Shown here: positions 25,243 through 32,900 of the stretch, in pieces
How positions within the stretch are numbered: position 1 is the first letter of the stretch
How the letters are laid out: each line of letters begins with the position of its first letter
Assembly (NCBI GenBank): GCA_035547155.1
Contig: DASZVJ010000006.1
Span: 1 to 32,900 of the forward strand
Source: CAZNMF01 sp035547155
GTDB taxonomy: Bacteria; Acidobacteriota; Vicinamibacteria; Vicinamibacterales; SCN-69-37
Reading direction: 5' to 3'
DNA: 32,900 bases
Program-made: the position numbers and the translations under genes
Notes under the pieces: model-generated
Databases searched by the model: none
What the model saw: only the letters and a program-made list of their open reading frames with translations
Told to the model about the DNA's origin: nothing

Positions 25243-25946
25243 GACGGCCCGGAGTCAAACGGCGCGTCGGCAACGGCCGTCAGCCGTCCGCCTTCGAGCC
25301 GGCAGACGCGATCGCAGGTTGCCGCCAGCCGCGGATTGTGCGTGACGATGATCGACGTCAGGCCATGCTCCGCGTGCATCTCGCGCAGCAGCTGGTGCAG
25401 GTCGGCCGCGGTCGTCTCGTCGAGATTGCCCGTCGGCTCGTCCGCCAGCAGCAGCGACGGCCGCGCGACGAGCGCGCGCGCGACCGCGACGCGCTGTTGC
25501 TCGCCGCCCGAGAGCGCGCCGGGACGATGATCCGCGCGATCAGACAGTCCGACGCGCGCCAGCAGCGCTTCGGCCCGCTCGCGCCGCTCACGCGGGGCCA
25601 CGCCCGCGATGAACAGCGGCATCTCGACGTTCTCGATCGCCGTGAACTCCGGCAACAAATGATGGAACTGGAAGACGAACCCGACGTGCTGATTGCGGAA
25701 CGCGACGCGCTGCTCGTCGGTGAGGCGCTCGATCGCGACGTCGCCGATCCGCACCGATCCCGCGTCGATCGCGTCGAGCCCGCCGAGCACGTGCAGCAGC
25801 GTGCTCTTCCCCACGCCCGACGCACCGACGATCGCGAGCATCTCACCGCGCGCGACGGTGAGCGTGAGCCCGTGCAGCACCTCGAGCCGGCCGCGGGCGG
25901 CGACGTACGACTTCACGAGCCCGTCGACCTCGACGAACGGCGTCAT
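25233..25946 (-). CDS. lolD: LolD-like ABC transporter ATPase (lipoprotein release)
   Basis: A 237-residue ABC ATPase of the MacB/LolD group. Walker A is GASGVGKST, the Q-loop region is FVFQFHHLLPEFTAIENVEM (typical LolD wording), the signature is LSGGEQQRVAVARAL, Walker B is LLLADEPTGNLD, and the switch His is in IIVTHNPRLA. With the permease encoded just upstream it would power extraction of lipoproteins from the inner membrane to the LolA chaperone. The start is ATG 25946, overlapping the permease TGA as ATGA; the longer upstream frame is not conserved. Confidence 0.92.
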   Translation of the reverse strand: MTPFVEVDGLVKSYVAARGRLEVLHGLTLTVARGEMLAIVGASGVGKSTLLHVLGGLDAIDAGSVRIGDVAIERLTDEQRVAFRNQHVGFVFQFHHLLPEFTAIENVEMPLFIAGVAPRERRERAEALLARVGLSDRADHRPGALSGGEQQRVAVARALVARPSLLLADEPTGNLDETTAADLHQLLREMHAEHGLTSIIVTHNPRLAATCDRVCRLEGGRLTAVADAPFDSGPSAG

Positions 25947-27178
25947 TGATTCCGCAACGCCTCGGCCGGATCGATCCGGCTGGCCTGACGTGAAGGATAG
26001 AGCGTGGCGATGAGACACACCGCCACGGCCGCCACGACGACGACGGTGACGTCGAGCGGCTGCACGCGGAACGGCAGATGATCGATCTGGTAGACGTCCG
26101 ATGGCATCTTGATCAGCCGGTAGTGATCCGCGACGAAGCACACGACGAGCCCGAGGATCGTCCCGCCGATCGTCCCGATCAACCCGATCGTCAGCCCCTG
26201 CAGGACGAAGATGCGCCGTACGACTGCGGCCGGCGCGCCCATCGTGCGCAGGATCGCGATGTCGCGCGTCTTCTCCATCACGAGCAGAATCAAGGACGCG
26301 ACGATGTTGAGTGCGGCGACGACGACGATGAGCCCAATCGTCAACGTGATCGCGAGCTTCTCAAGCCAGAGCGCCGAGTAGAGCGACCGGTTGAGCTGCG
26401 TCCAGTCCTGCACGAAGTAGTCAGGGCCAAGCTGCTGCTCCATCCGCTCCCGAATCGCAGGCGCATCGTCCAAATGCGCGACGCGCAATTGGAGCATGTC
26501 GGGCCCGTCGCGGTCGAAGAGCTGCGCCGCGGTGTCGAGCGTCACGAGCCCAAACCCGGTGTCGACTTCGTAGAACCCGAAGCGGAACGTGCCGACGACG
26601 TCCAGTGGCCGCAGCCGCGGCACCATGCCTGCCGGCGTCGACACGAGCGACAACGTCGAGGCGTCGATGATGTCGCCGACACGCGCGCCGAGCGCCTTCG
26701 CGAGATCGGCACCGAGAATGATGCCATCGTGCGCGTCCGCAGGGCGATGAGTGAGCGCATCAAGCGACCCGGTCGCCATCGCCGCGCGCAGATCGGTGAC
26801 CGTCGCTTCCCGCGCGGGATCGATGCCTTTGATCGTGGCCGGCTGCTGCTGTCCGCGACTCATCTCCAGCAGCGCAAAGCCGACGATGGCCGGCGCGACG
26901 CCCGTGACGCCCGGCATCGACACGCGCTGCTCCGCGTCGGCCAGCTTGTCGAACGTGAGGTCCGGCGGCCGGACGACGACGTGCGCGGTCGCGCCGACGA
27001 TGCGATCGCGCAGCTCGCCCTGCACGCCGGTCATCAGCGCGAGCGCGATGATCAGCGCCATGACGCCGACGCCGACGCCGACGATCGAAACCGCCGAGAT
27101 GAGCGAGATGAACGCCTGGCGGCGCCGCGCAATCAGATAGCGGCGGGCGACGAACCACGCGAACGACGGCCGCGCCAT
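25943..27178 (-). CDS. LolC/LolE-family lipoprotein-releasing permease
   Basis: A 411-residue FtsX-type permease with four membrane segments: one near residues 22-50 and three at about 275-300, 325-350 and 375-400, around a large periplasmic MacB-like domain. The N-terminus FVARRYLIARRRQAFISLIS and the C-terminal LYPSRQASRIDPAEALR are hallmarks of LolC/E. EKTRDIAILRTMGA is the coupling-helix region that contacts LolD. Only one permease gene is present, so either it forms a homodimer (LolF-like) or its partner lies elsewhere. It starts at ATG 27178, 3 bases after the lysS stop. Confidence 0.93.
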   Translation of the reverse strand: MARPSFAWFVARRYLIARRRQAFISLISAVSIVGVGVGVMALIIALALMTGVQGELRDRIVGATAHVVVRPPDLTFDKLADAEQRVSMPGVTGVAPAIVGFALLEMSRGQQQPATIKGIDPAREATVTDLRAAMATGSLDALTHRPADAHDGIILGADLAKALGARVGDIIDASTLSLVSTPAGMVPRLRPLDVVGTFRFGFYEVDTGFGLVTLDTAAQLFDRDGPDMLQLRVAHLDDAPAIRERMEQQLGPDYFVQDWTQLNRSLYSALWLEKLAITLTIGLIVVVAALNIVASLILLVMEKTRDIAILRTMGAPAAVVRRIFVLQGLTIGLIGTIGGTILGLVVCFVADHYRLIKMPSDVYQIDHLPFRVQPLDVTVVVVAAVAVCLIATLYPSRQASRIDPAEALRNQ

Positions 27179-27181
27179 CGG

Positions 27182-28699
<1,518 letters not shown>

Positions 28700-28703
28700 A
28701 CCG

Positions 28704-29123
28704 TCAGGGCGTCGCGCGCTTGATGCCGTCGAGCACGCCATTGATGAACTTCACCGCATCGTCCGTGCTGAAGCGTCGCGCGAGCTCGAGCGCTTCGTTG
28801 ATCACCGCGGCGGGCGGCGTCTCCGGCTCGTGACGCAGCTCCCACACCGCCATCCGCAGAATCAGCCGATCGATCGTCGCGAGCCGCTCGACGCGCCAGT
28901 TGCGCGAGTGCTCCGCGATCGCCGCGTCGAGCGACGCAATCTCCTCGACGGTGCCGTGCACGATCTGACTCGCGAACGTCGTCACCGCGTCGACGGCGTC
29001 GGGCTGATGCTCCGCGAAGTACGCGTCGATGGCCGCCTGCGGCTCTGCGCGGCCGACTTCCCAGAAATACAGAATCTGCAGCGCGGCTTCACGCGCCTGG
29101 CGCCGCGGTCCCGGCGTGCTCAC
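28704..29123 (-). CDS. nusB: transcription antitermination factor NusB
   Basis: A 139-residue all-helical protein that binds boxA RNA with NusE (S10) in rRNA antitermination. The N-terminal RRQAREAALQILYFWE and the C-terminal PPAAVINEALELARRFSTDD with VKFINGVLDGI match NusB. The start is GTG 29123, overlapping the ribH TGA as GTGA. The ribH-nusB pairing is a widespread gene order and supports both assignments. Confidence 0.95.
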   Translation of the reverse strand: MSTPGPRRQAREAALQILYFWEVGRAEPQAAIDAYFAEHQPDAVDAVTTFASQIVHGTVEEIASLDAAIAEHSRNWRVERLATIDRLILRMAVWELRHEPETPPAAVINEALELARRFSTDDAVKFINGVLDGIKRATP

Positions 29124-29557
29124 GCTCGACCCGCAATCGTCTGATAGAGCCGCGCCATCGAGACGGCGGCGAGCGCGGCCTCACGGCCCTTGTTCGCCGC
29201 GCCATCGATCGATCGCGCCATCGCCTCGTCGGCCGTGTTCGTCGTCAACACGCCGAACGCGATCGGCACGTCGTGCGTCTGCGCCGCGCGCATGATGCCA
29301 TGTGCCGCCGCCTGCGCGATGTAATCGAAGTGCGGCGTCTCGCCGCGAATCAGGCAGCCGAGACAGACGACGGCAGCGAACTGGCCGGTCGCCGCCACGC
29401 GCGATGCCGCCTGCGCCAGCTCGTACGCGCCCGGCACCGGAAAACGCTCGATCTGCGCCTCGGCGAGGCCGGCTTCGACGAGGGCGGCGCGGGATCCGCG
29501 CTCGAGGCCGCTCGTGATGAAGGCGTGATACTCGGAGACGACGAGAGCGATGCGCAT
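29120..29557 (-). CDS. ribH: 6,7-dimethyl-8-ribityllumazine synthase
   Basis: A 145-residue lumazine synthase, which condenses 5-amino-6-ribitylaminouracil with dihydroxybutanone phosphate, the penultimate riboflavin step. FPVPGAYELAQAA, the active-site region CLGCLIRGETPHFDYIAQAA, and FGVLTTNTADEAMAR follow the family (usual GxxxGxTxHFxxI pattern with the catalytic His). I chose ATG 29557 because the protein then begins MRIALVVSEYHAFI; an upstream TTG at 29593 would fall inside the -10 box. No FMN riboswitch is visible upstream. Confidence 0.95.
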   Translation of the reverse strand: MRIALVVSEYHAFITSGLERGSRAALVEAGLAEAQIERFPVPGAYELAQAASRVAATGQFAAVVCLGCLIRGETPHFDYIAQAAAHGIMRAAQTHDVPIAFGVLTTNTADEAMARSIDGAANKGREAALAAVSMARLYQTIAGRA

Positions 29558-29592
29558 GATGGCCCTGGCGGCATCGCCGCGTCGAGCACGCA

Positions 29593-29598
29593 ATTATA
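29593..29598 (-). promoter_or_regulatory. perfect -10 box (TATAAT) ahead of ribH
   Basis: The minus strand reads TATAAT at 29598-29593, rare in DNA this GC-rich, and directly adjacent to the vanZ stop. Initiation about 7 bases on would give a leader of about 29 bases before ribH ATG 29557. No good -35 is visible at 16-18 bases, and there is no extended TG, so it is a promoter candidate rather than a proven one. It would serve ribH-nusB-lysS-lol. Confidence 0.5.
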
Positions 29599-29998
29599 CT
29601 TCGCGGGTCCGGCGCCGCAGGACGAGCGCCGTCGCCATCAGCACGAGGATCGCGGCCGCCGCGCCCCAGGTGTCGGCCATCCAGTCGTGCACGTCTGGCG
29701 TGCGGCCGGGCACGAAGGATTGATGAAATTCGTCGCTGATGCCGTAGAGCGACGACAGCACGAGCGACAAGGCCCCTGCGCCCGCTGTCATGCCGCGCCA
29801 CGACGCGCCGGCGAACGCGTACAACAGCGCCGCGCCGAGCATCGCATAGCCGATGAAATGGCCGGTGTGATCGGAGATGTCGCCGGGCAGCTGCGTCAAG
29901 TTCGGAATGCTCGACGCAATGAAGATGAGGACGGCCTGCGCGATCGCCGGTCCCCACACGAACAGCGGCCGGCGGCGCCAGTCGTTCGGCACGGTCAT
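29594..29998 (-). CDS. VanZ-family membrane protein
   Basis: A 134-residue protein with four hydrophobic segments. The VanZ signature lies at about residues 84-112: LYGISDEFHQSFVPGRTPDV followed by HDWMADTWGAA. Family members occur in many genomes with uncertain function, the founder being linked to teicoplanin resistance in the vancomycin cluster. Here it sits among small membrane proteins with ATGA overlaps upstream and ribH downstream, so nothing in context suggests antibiotic resistance. Confidence 0.85.
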   Translation of the reverse strand: MTVPNDWRRRPLFVWGPAIAQAVLIFIASSIPNLTQLPGDISDHTGHFIGYAMLGAALLYAFAGASWRGMTAGAGALSLVLSSLYGISDEFHQSFVPGRTPDVHDWMADTWGAAAAILVLMATALVLRRRTREV

Positions 29999-30168
29999 CG
30001 GAAGATCAGGTGCATCAGCCAGCCGGCGACGTACGCGCCGCCCACCAACGCGGCGAACAGACGGCCGGCCAGCCGCAGCTGCGCGCGAACCTCGTCGCGC
30101 TGAAGGGTCGCGAAGACGATCGACACGGCCGCGGCGAAGAGCATCATGACGCCGAGATGCGACGTCAT
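29995..30168 (-). CDS. small membrane protein, 57 residues, unknown
   Basis: A short frame linked by four-base ATGA overlaps on both sides, to the DUF6677-like gene upstream and vanZ downstream, which is strong evidence that it is translated. It begins MTSHLGVMMLFAAAVSIVFA, has a charged centre (TLQRDEVRAQLRL), and ends with a second hydrophobic helix and LMHLIFR. Two membrane segments are likely. I recognise no family. The long frame reaching back to 30429 is a shadow of its neighbour. Confidence 0.7.
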   Translation of the reverse strand: MTSHLGVMMLFAAAVSIVFATLQRDEVRAQLRLAGRLFAALVGGAYVAGWLMHLIFR

Positions 30169-30590
30169 GCGCGCGACCGCGCGGACGCGAGATCGCTCGC
30201 GTTCAGCGCCACCAGCATGTTGAGAAGCCCTCCGGCAATCAGAAACGTGTTGCCGTATTCGTACGTCGCCGCCGTGACGACGCCCTGTCCGGCACCGGCC
30301 ATCGCGGCCACGATCCGCGGCACACCGAGACCCCACTGCGCGATCGCGGCGAGGAACGCCAGCGGATCCGCCACCTGAAACGGCAGCAATCGGCCGCTGA
30401 GCGCCAGCCCGGTCACGAACATGCCGCACAGCACGACGAAGAACACGACGGCTTTGCGCGGCTGCCCGAGCCAGGCATGCGCCGCTCCAGGCACGAGCCA
30501 GGCGAGCACGATCACGCCGATGCGATTCGGGCCCGCATCGGCCAGTCCGGCGTCCCGCCGCTCACGTGAGGTCGTCGACGAAGCTGACAT
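30165..30590 (-). CDS. DUF6677-like membrane protein
   Basis: A 141-residue protein with four hydrophobic segments: IGVIVLAWLVPGAAHAWLGQ, VVFFVVLCGMFVTGLALSG, a central AFLAAIAQWGLGVP, and NTFLIAGGLLNMLVALNASD. The pattern of an AWLVPGxxHxxLG start, a GxxLF-type middle and a YEYGNTFLIxxGLLNxLVxLxAxD end resembles the family I know as DUF6677 in Acidobacteriota; the assignment is from memory. Function is unknown. It overlaps DUF2085 by one base and the 57-residue gene by four. Confidence 0.68.
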   Translation of the reverse strand: MSASSTTSRERRDAGLADAGPNRIGVIVLAWLVPGAAHAWLGQPRKAVVFFVVLCGMFVTGLALSGRLLPFQVADPLAFLAAIAQWGLGVPRIVAAMAGAGQGVVTAATYEYGNTFLIAGGLLNMLVALNASDLASARSRA

Positions 30591-31045
30591 CAGGGAAAGT
30601 GTATCGCGGGGCGGGCTCGTGCGTCGGCAATCGCGACGATGACGAACGCGATCGCCGCGCCGAGCGGCAACGCGGCGAGCGCGCGATCGATGTTCGTCAC
30701 GCGCGCGAGATCAAGCCACTCGAGTCCAAGCGTCAGGACGGTCGGCAACGCCGCGATCGCGAGCCAGAACGGCGCGCGCATCCGCGGTGCGCGCCGCCGC
30801 GCGAGCCAGGCGGCGAGCGCGCCGATCGGCGCGGACAGATAGAGTCCCGCGCAACGCCCGCACACAGGCCACTGCACACCAGCCGTGTGGAAGGAACGCT
30901 CCGGACGCTGATGACAAACGCGCGACGCCGCGACGTAGATCACGTCCGTCCAGATGGGCTCCGCGCCACGCACGCGCACCGCGACCGCCGCGCCAAGCGT
31001 CAGCGGCCAGACGATGGAGGCGAGGACGAGGGCGAGGCGGAGCAT
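30590..31045 (-). CDS. DUF2085 membrane protein
   Basis: A 151-residue protein with about four membrane segments. The DUF2085 signature is at residues 43-72: RVCHQRPERSFHTAG, then QWPVCGRCAGLYLSAPIG. The conserved Cys/His pair and CGRC suggest metal binding or a redox role, but no activity is known. It is first in a run of overlapping small membrane genes. The ATG at 31045 has no clear ribosome site, and a palindromic repeat lies 34 bases upstream. Confidence 0.88.
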   Translation of the reverse strand: MLRLALVLASIVWPLTLGAAVAVRVRGAEPIWTDVIYVAASRVCHQRPERSFHTAGVQWPVCGRCAGLYLSAPIGALAAWLARRRAPRMRAPFWLAIAALPTVLTLGLEWLDLARVTNIDRALAALPLGAAIAFVIVAIADARARPAIHFP

Positions 31046-31078
31046 GGGGGACGGTTTGGGGCTTGGAAATGATGATCC

Positions 31079-31134
31079 GTAGGGGCCGCCTTTGTGGCGG
31101 CCCGGCGGTGGGCGGCCACAAGGGCCGCCCCTAC
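31079..31134. repeat. 56-bp palindromic repeat (GTAGGGG...CCCCTAC)
   Basis: Two 25-bp inverted arms (31079-31103 and 31110-31134) with a 6-base centre. They read GTAGGGGCCGCCTTTGTGGC on the left and, reverse-complemented, GTAGGGGCGGCCCTTGTGGC on the right. I recognise this GTAGGGGCGGCC-TTGTGGCCGCCC core as a widely dispersed non-coding palindrome in several high-GC phyla. The right end supplies the TAG stop of the PfkB kinase. It may terminate or stabilise that transcript. Confidence 0.85.
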
Positions 31135-32069
31135 AACGTCAGATCACCGAAATGTTCTTCGTACCTCTGCGTGAACTCGCTCCACGTGTACGCGTGGGCC
31201 TGGCCGCCAACGTGCTCGAGTGCATACGTCGCGGCGACGCTGCCGAGACGAGCGCAGATGACGAGATCGGCGCGATGCGCGAGGCCCTTCAGGAACCCGC
31301 CGCGATACGCGTCGCCGACGCCGGTCGGATCCTCGATGCGCCGCGGCGTGACGGCGGGCACGTCGACCGGAGGTTGATAGCGCGCAAAGACGCGCGATCC
31401 GTGCTCGCCGCGCGTGACGACGAGCAGCTCCACTTTCGTCAGCAACTCGGACTCACCGAGACCGGTCTTCTGACGGATCAACTCCAGCTCGTAGTCGTTG
31501 CAGATCACCATGTACGCGCCGTTGATGCCGTCGGCGAGCTCGTCGCCCGACATCCGCGCGCACTGCTGGCCAGGATCGAAGATGTACCGGATGCCCATCG
31601 CGCGGCATTCTTCGGCGTACTGCGTCATCGCCGCCGGATCGTTCGGCGAGATGATGACGATATCGGCCGCTCCCGCGGTGCGGAACGACAGCTCCGCCGC
31701 GTGCGCCATCGCGCCGGCGTAGAACGTCGCGATCTGGTTGTTCGAGACGTCCGTATTGCAGAAGAACGACGCCGTGAACTTGCCCGGCACTTCGTGCACG
31801 AGCGACGTATCGACGCCGGCCGCATCGAGCCAGCGGCGATACTCGTCGAAGTCCTGCCCTGCCGTCCCCATCAGTGCCGGCCGCTCCCCGAGCAGCGCGA
31901 GCGTGTACGCGATGTTCGGCGCGCAGCCGCCGCGCCGCTTGTCCATGCTGTCGACGAGGAAGCTGAGACTGACGCGCGAGAAATGCTCCGGCAGCAGATG
32001 CTCGGTGAACTTGCCCGGAAAGGACATCAGATAGTCGTACGCGATCGAGCCCGTGACGATGATTCTCAT
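31131..32069 (-). CDS. PfkB-family carbohydrate/nucleoside kinase, possibly adenosine kinase
   Basis: A 312-residue ribokinase-fold protein. The N-terminal signature is RRGGCAPNIAYTLALLG (about residues 45-61). The C-terminal signature is EDPTGVGDAYRGGFLKGLAH, with the catalytic Asp in GVGD replacing the common GAGD, and VVTRGEHGS precedes it. The N-terminal FTEHLLPEHFSRVSLSF resembles adenosine-kinase-like members. The gene overlaps the MTA phosphorylase gene by four bases (ATGA), which favours a nucleoside substrate such as adenosine, but a sugar cannot be excluded. The stop TAG lies in the palindromic repeat, so the C-terminus may have been set by the repeat's insertion. Confidence 0.82.
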   Translation of the reverse strand: MRIIVTGSIAYDYLMSFPGKFTEHLLPEHFSRVSLSFLVDSMDKRRGGCAPNIAYTLALLGERPALMGTAGQDFDEYRRWLDAAGVDTSLVHEVPGKFTASFFCNTDVSNNQIATFYAGAMAHAAELSFRTAGAADIVIISPNDPAAMTQYAEECRAMGIRYIFDPGQQCARMSGDELADGINGAYMVICNDYELELIRQKTGLGESELLTKVELLVVTRGEHGSRVFARYQPPVDVPAVTPRRIEDPTGVGDAYRGGFLKGLAHRADLVICARLGSVAATYALEHVGGQAHAYTWSEFTQRYEEHFGDLTL

Positions 32070-32900
32070 GAGGGGATGTACTTGTTGATCAGGAGCCCGA
32101 GCCGCGCGCGCGCTGCCGGCGAGATCGCGTCGGGACGCGTCATGATCGCCGACGCGAGCGCGCGGGCGCACTCGCACGTGCGCGCGATCGGCAGGCGCTC
32201 GACGGCCGACGCCATCACCTGCTGCGCGGTCTTCGCGTTCTGCTGCACGGTCGCGACGACCATGTCGACCGTCACCGCGTCGTGATTCGGATGCCAGCAG
32301 TCGTAGTCGGTCACGAGCGCCAGCGTCGTGTAGCAGATCTCCGCCTCGCGCGCGAGCTTGGCCTCCTGCAGGTTCGTCATGCCGATGATGTCGAAGCCCT
32401 GCGCGCGATAGAAGTTCGATTCGGCCACCGTCGAGAACTGCGGTCCTTCCATGCAGACGTACGTGCCGCCCTTGTGCACCGTCGCGCCCGCCTGCTGCGC
32501 CGATGCGTACATGATCTCGCTGAGCGGCGTGCAGAACGGGTGCGCGAAGCCGACGTGCGCGACGATGCCGTCGCCGAAGAACGTGCTGATGCGCCCGCGC
32601 GTGCGATCGAAGAACTGATCGGGGACGACGAGATCGAGCGGCTTGTAGTCCTCGCGCAGGCTGCCGACCGCGCTCGCTGACAGAATCCACTCGACGCCGA
32701 GCGCCTTGAAGCCGTAGATGTTCGCGCGGAAGTTCAACTCCGACGGCTGATAGCGATGGCCGGCGCCGTGACGCGCGAGGAACGCGACGCGCCGGCCACG
32801 CAGCGTCGCGAGGACGTAGGGGCCGGACGGATCGCCGAAGGGCGTCTCGACGCGCCGTTCTTCGCGATCGGTGAGCTCGGCCATGTCGTACAGGCCGCTG
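32066..32900 (-). CDS. mtnP: S-methyl-5'-thioadenosine phosphorylase, N-terminus outside the window
   Basis: The frame stays open to the window edge. The codons before ATG 32884 read SGLYD, completing the family's GGSGLYD phosphate-binding start, so that ATG is internal and roughly ten residues are missing. The protein phosphorolyses methylthioadenosine to adenine and methylthioribose 1-phosphate. Family segments: FLARHGAGHRYQPSELNFRA, SASAVGSLREDYKP, YVCMEGPQFST, and MTNLQEAKLAREAEICYTTL. The last 25 residues are variable. It is translationally coupled to the PfkB kinase, suggesting a purine-salvage pair. Confidence 0.93.
   Translation of the reverse strand, partial: SGLYDMAELTDREERRVETPFGDPSGPYVLATLRGRRVAFLARHGAGHRYQPSELNFRANIYGFKALGVEWILSASAVGSLREDYKPLDLVVPDQFFDRTRGRISTFFGDGIVAHVGFAHPFCTPLSEIMYASAQQAGATVHKGGTYVCMEGPQFSTVAESNFYRAQGFDIIGMTNLQEAKLAREAEICYTTLALVTDYDCWHPNHDAVTVDMVVATVQQNAKTAQQVMASAVERLPIARTCECARALASAIMTRPDAISPAARARLGLLINKYIPS

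Noticed and set aside
29594..29998. VanZ gene as an antibiotic-resistance gene
   Set aside because: VanZ-domain proteins are widespread without resistance, and no van genes or mobile elements are nearby.
32066..32884. MTA phosphorylase starting at ATG 32884
   Set aside because: The codons immediately upstream encode SGLYD, part of the conserved GGSGLYD motif, so the gene starts outside the window.

Overview
The window is a dense, high-GC (roughly 65-70 %) Gram-negative chromosome segment. Nearly every gene lies on the minus strand and neighbours often overlap by 1-4 bases. The outer-membrane biogenesis genes (bamA, ompH/skp, lpxA, lpxI, lolCD), the futalosine menaquinone genes, a ClpC-type unfoldase and several Acidobacteriota-style membrane families (DUF6677-like, DUF2085, VanZ) point to Acidobacteriota, probably a Vicinamibacteria-like lineage. 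This assignment is inferred from gene content; no rRNA gene is present to confirm it.

Layout in transcription order (right to left). (i) 32900-31131: an MTA phosphorylase cut by the window edge, then a PfkB-family kinase whose stop codon lies in a palindromic repeat. (ii) 31045-25233: DUF2085, DUF6677-like, a 57-residue membrane protein, VanZ, ribH, nusB, lysS, lolC/E and lolD; a TATAAT box precedes ribH. (iii) 25202-21309: a three-gene unit made of a secreted protein with an eight-cysteine fulvocin-C-like tail, a membrane-anchored thioredoxin-fold protein overlapping it, and a membrane hybrid histidine kinase. The thioredoxin gene and the 5' part of the kinase gene are clearly AT-richer than their surroundings. 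This is the best candidate for an undescribed system. (iv) 21223-16041: clpC and bamA. (v) 16040-14854: an island with a 203-bp inverted array of degenerate 8-bp repeats and the only plus-strand gene, a lipoprotein that appears to carry an inserted domain. (vi) 14853-11142: ompH, an intrinsic terminator, a fused fabZ-lpxA, lpxI and a Gfo/Idh oxidoreductase; lpxD is absent. (vii) 11134-3299: a menaquinone run with a UbiD-family decarboxylase, a cysteine-stripped MqnE-like protein, mqnA, mqnC, a probable aminodeoxyfutalosine deaminase, mqnP-like ubiA, ubiX and menG/ubiE. (viii) 3280-1: tonB-like, miaA, a second 8-bp repeat array, deoB, and the first 39 codons of a dGTPase-like gene.

How the genes fit together: regions iv-vi build the outer membrane. 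BamA inserts beta-barrels, Skp/OmpH escorts their precursors, FabZ-LpxA and LpxI make lipid A precursors, and LolCD releases lipoproteins. Region vii makes menaquinone from chorismate by the futalosine route. MqnD and an intact MqnE are not in the window and must be elsewhere if the pathway works. In region iii the thioredoxin-like protein could form or isomerise the disulfides of the cysteine-rich product and the kinase could sense the product or its effect, but both roles are inferred only from adjacency and domain content.
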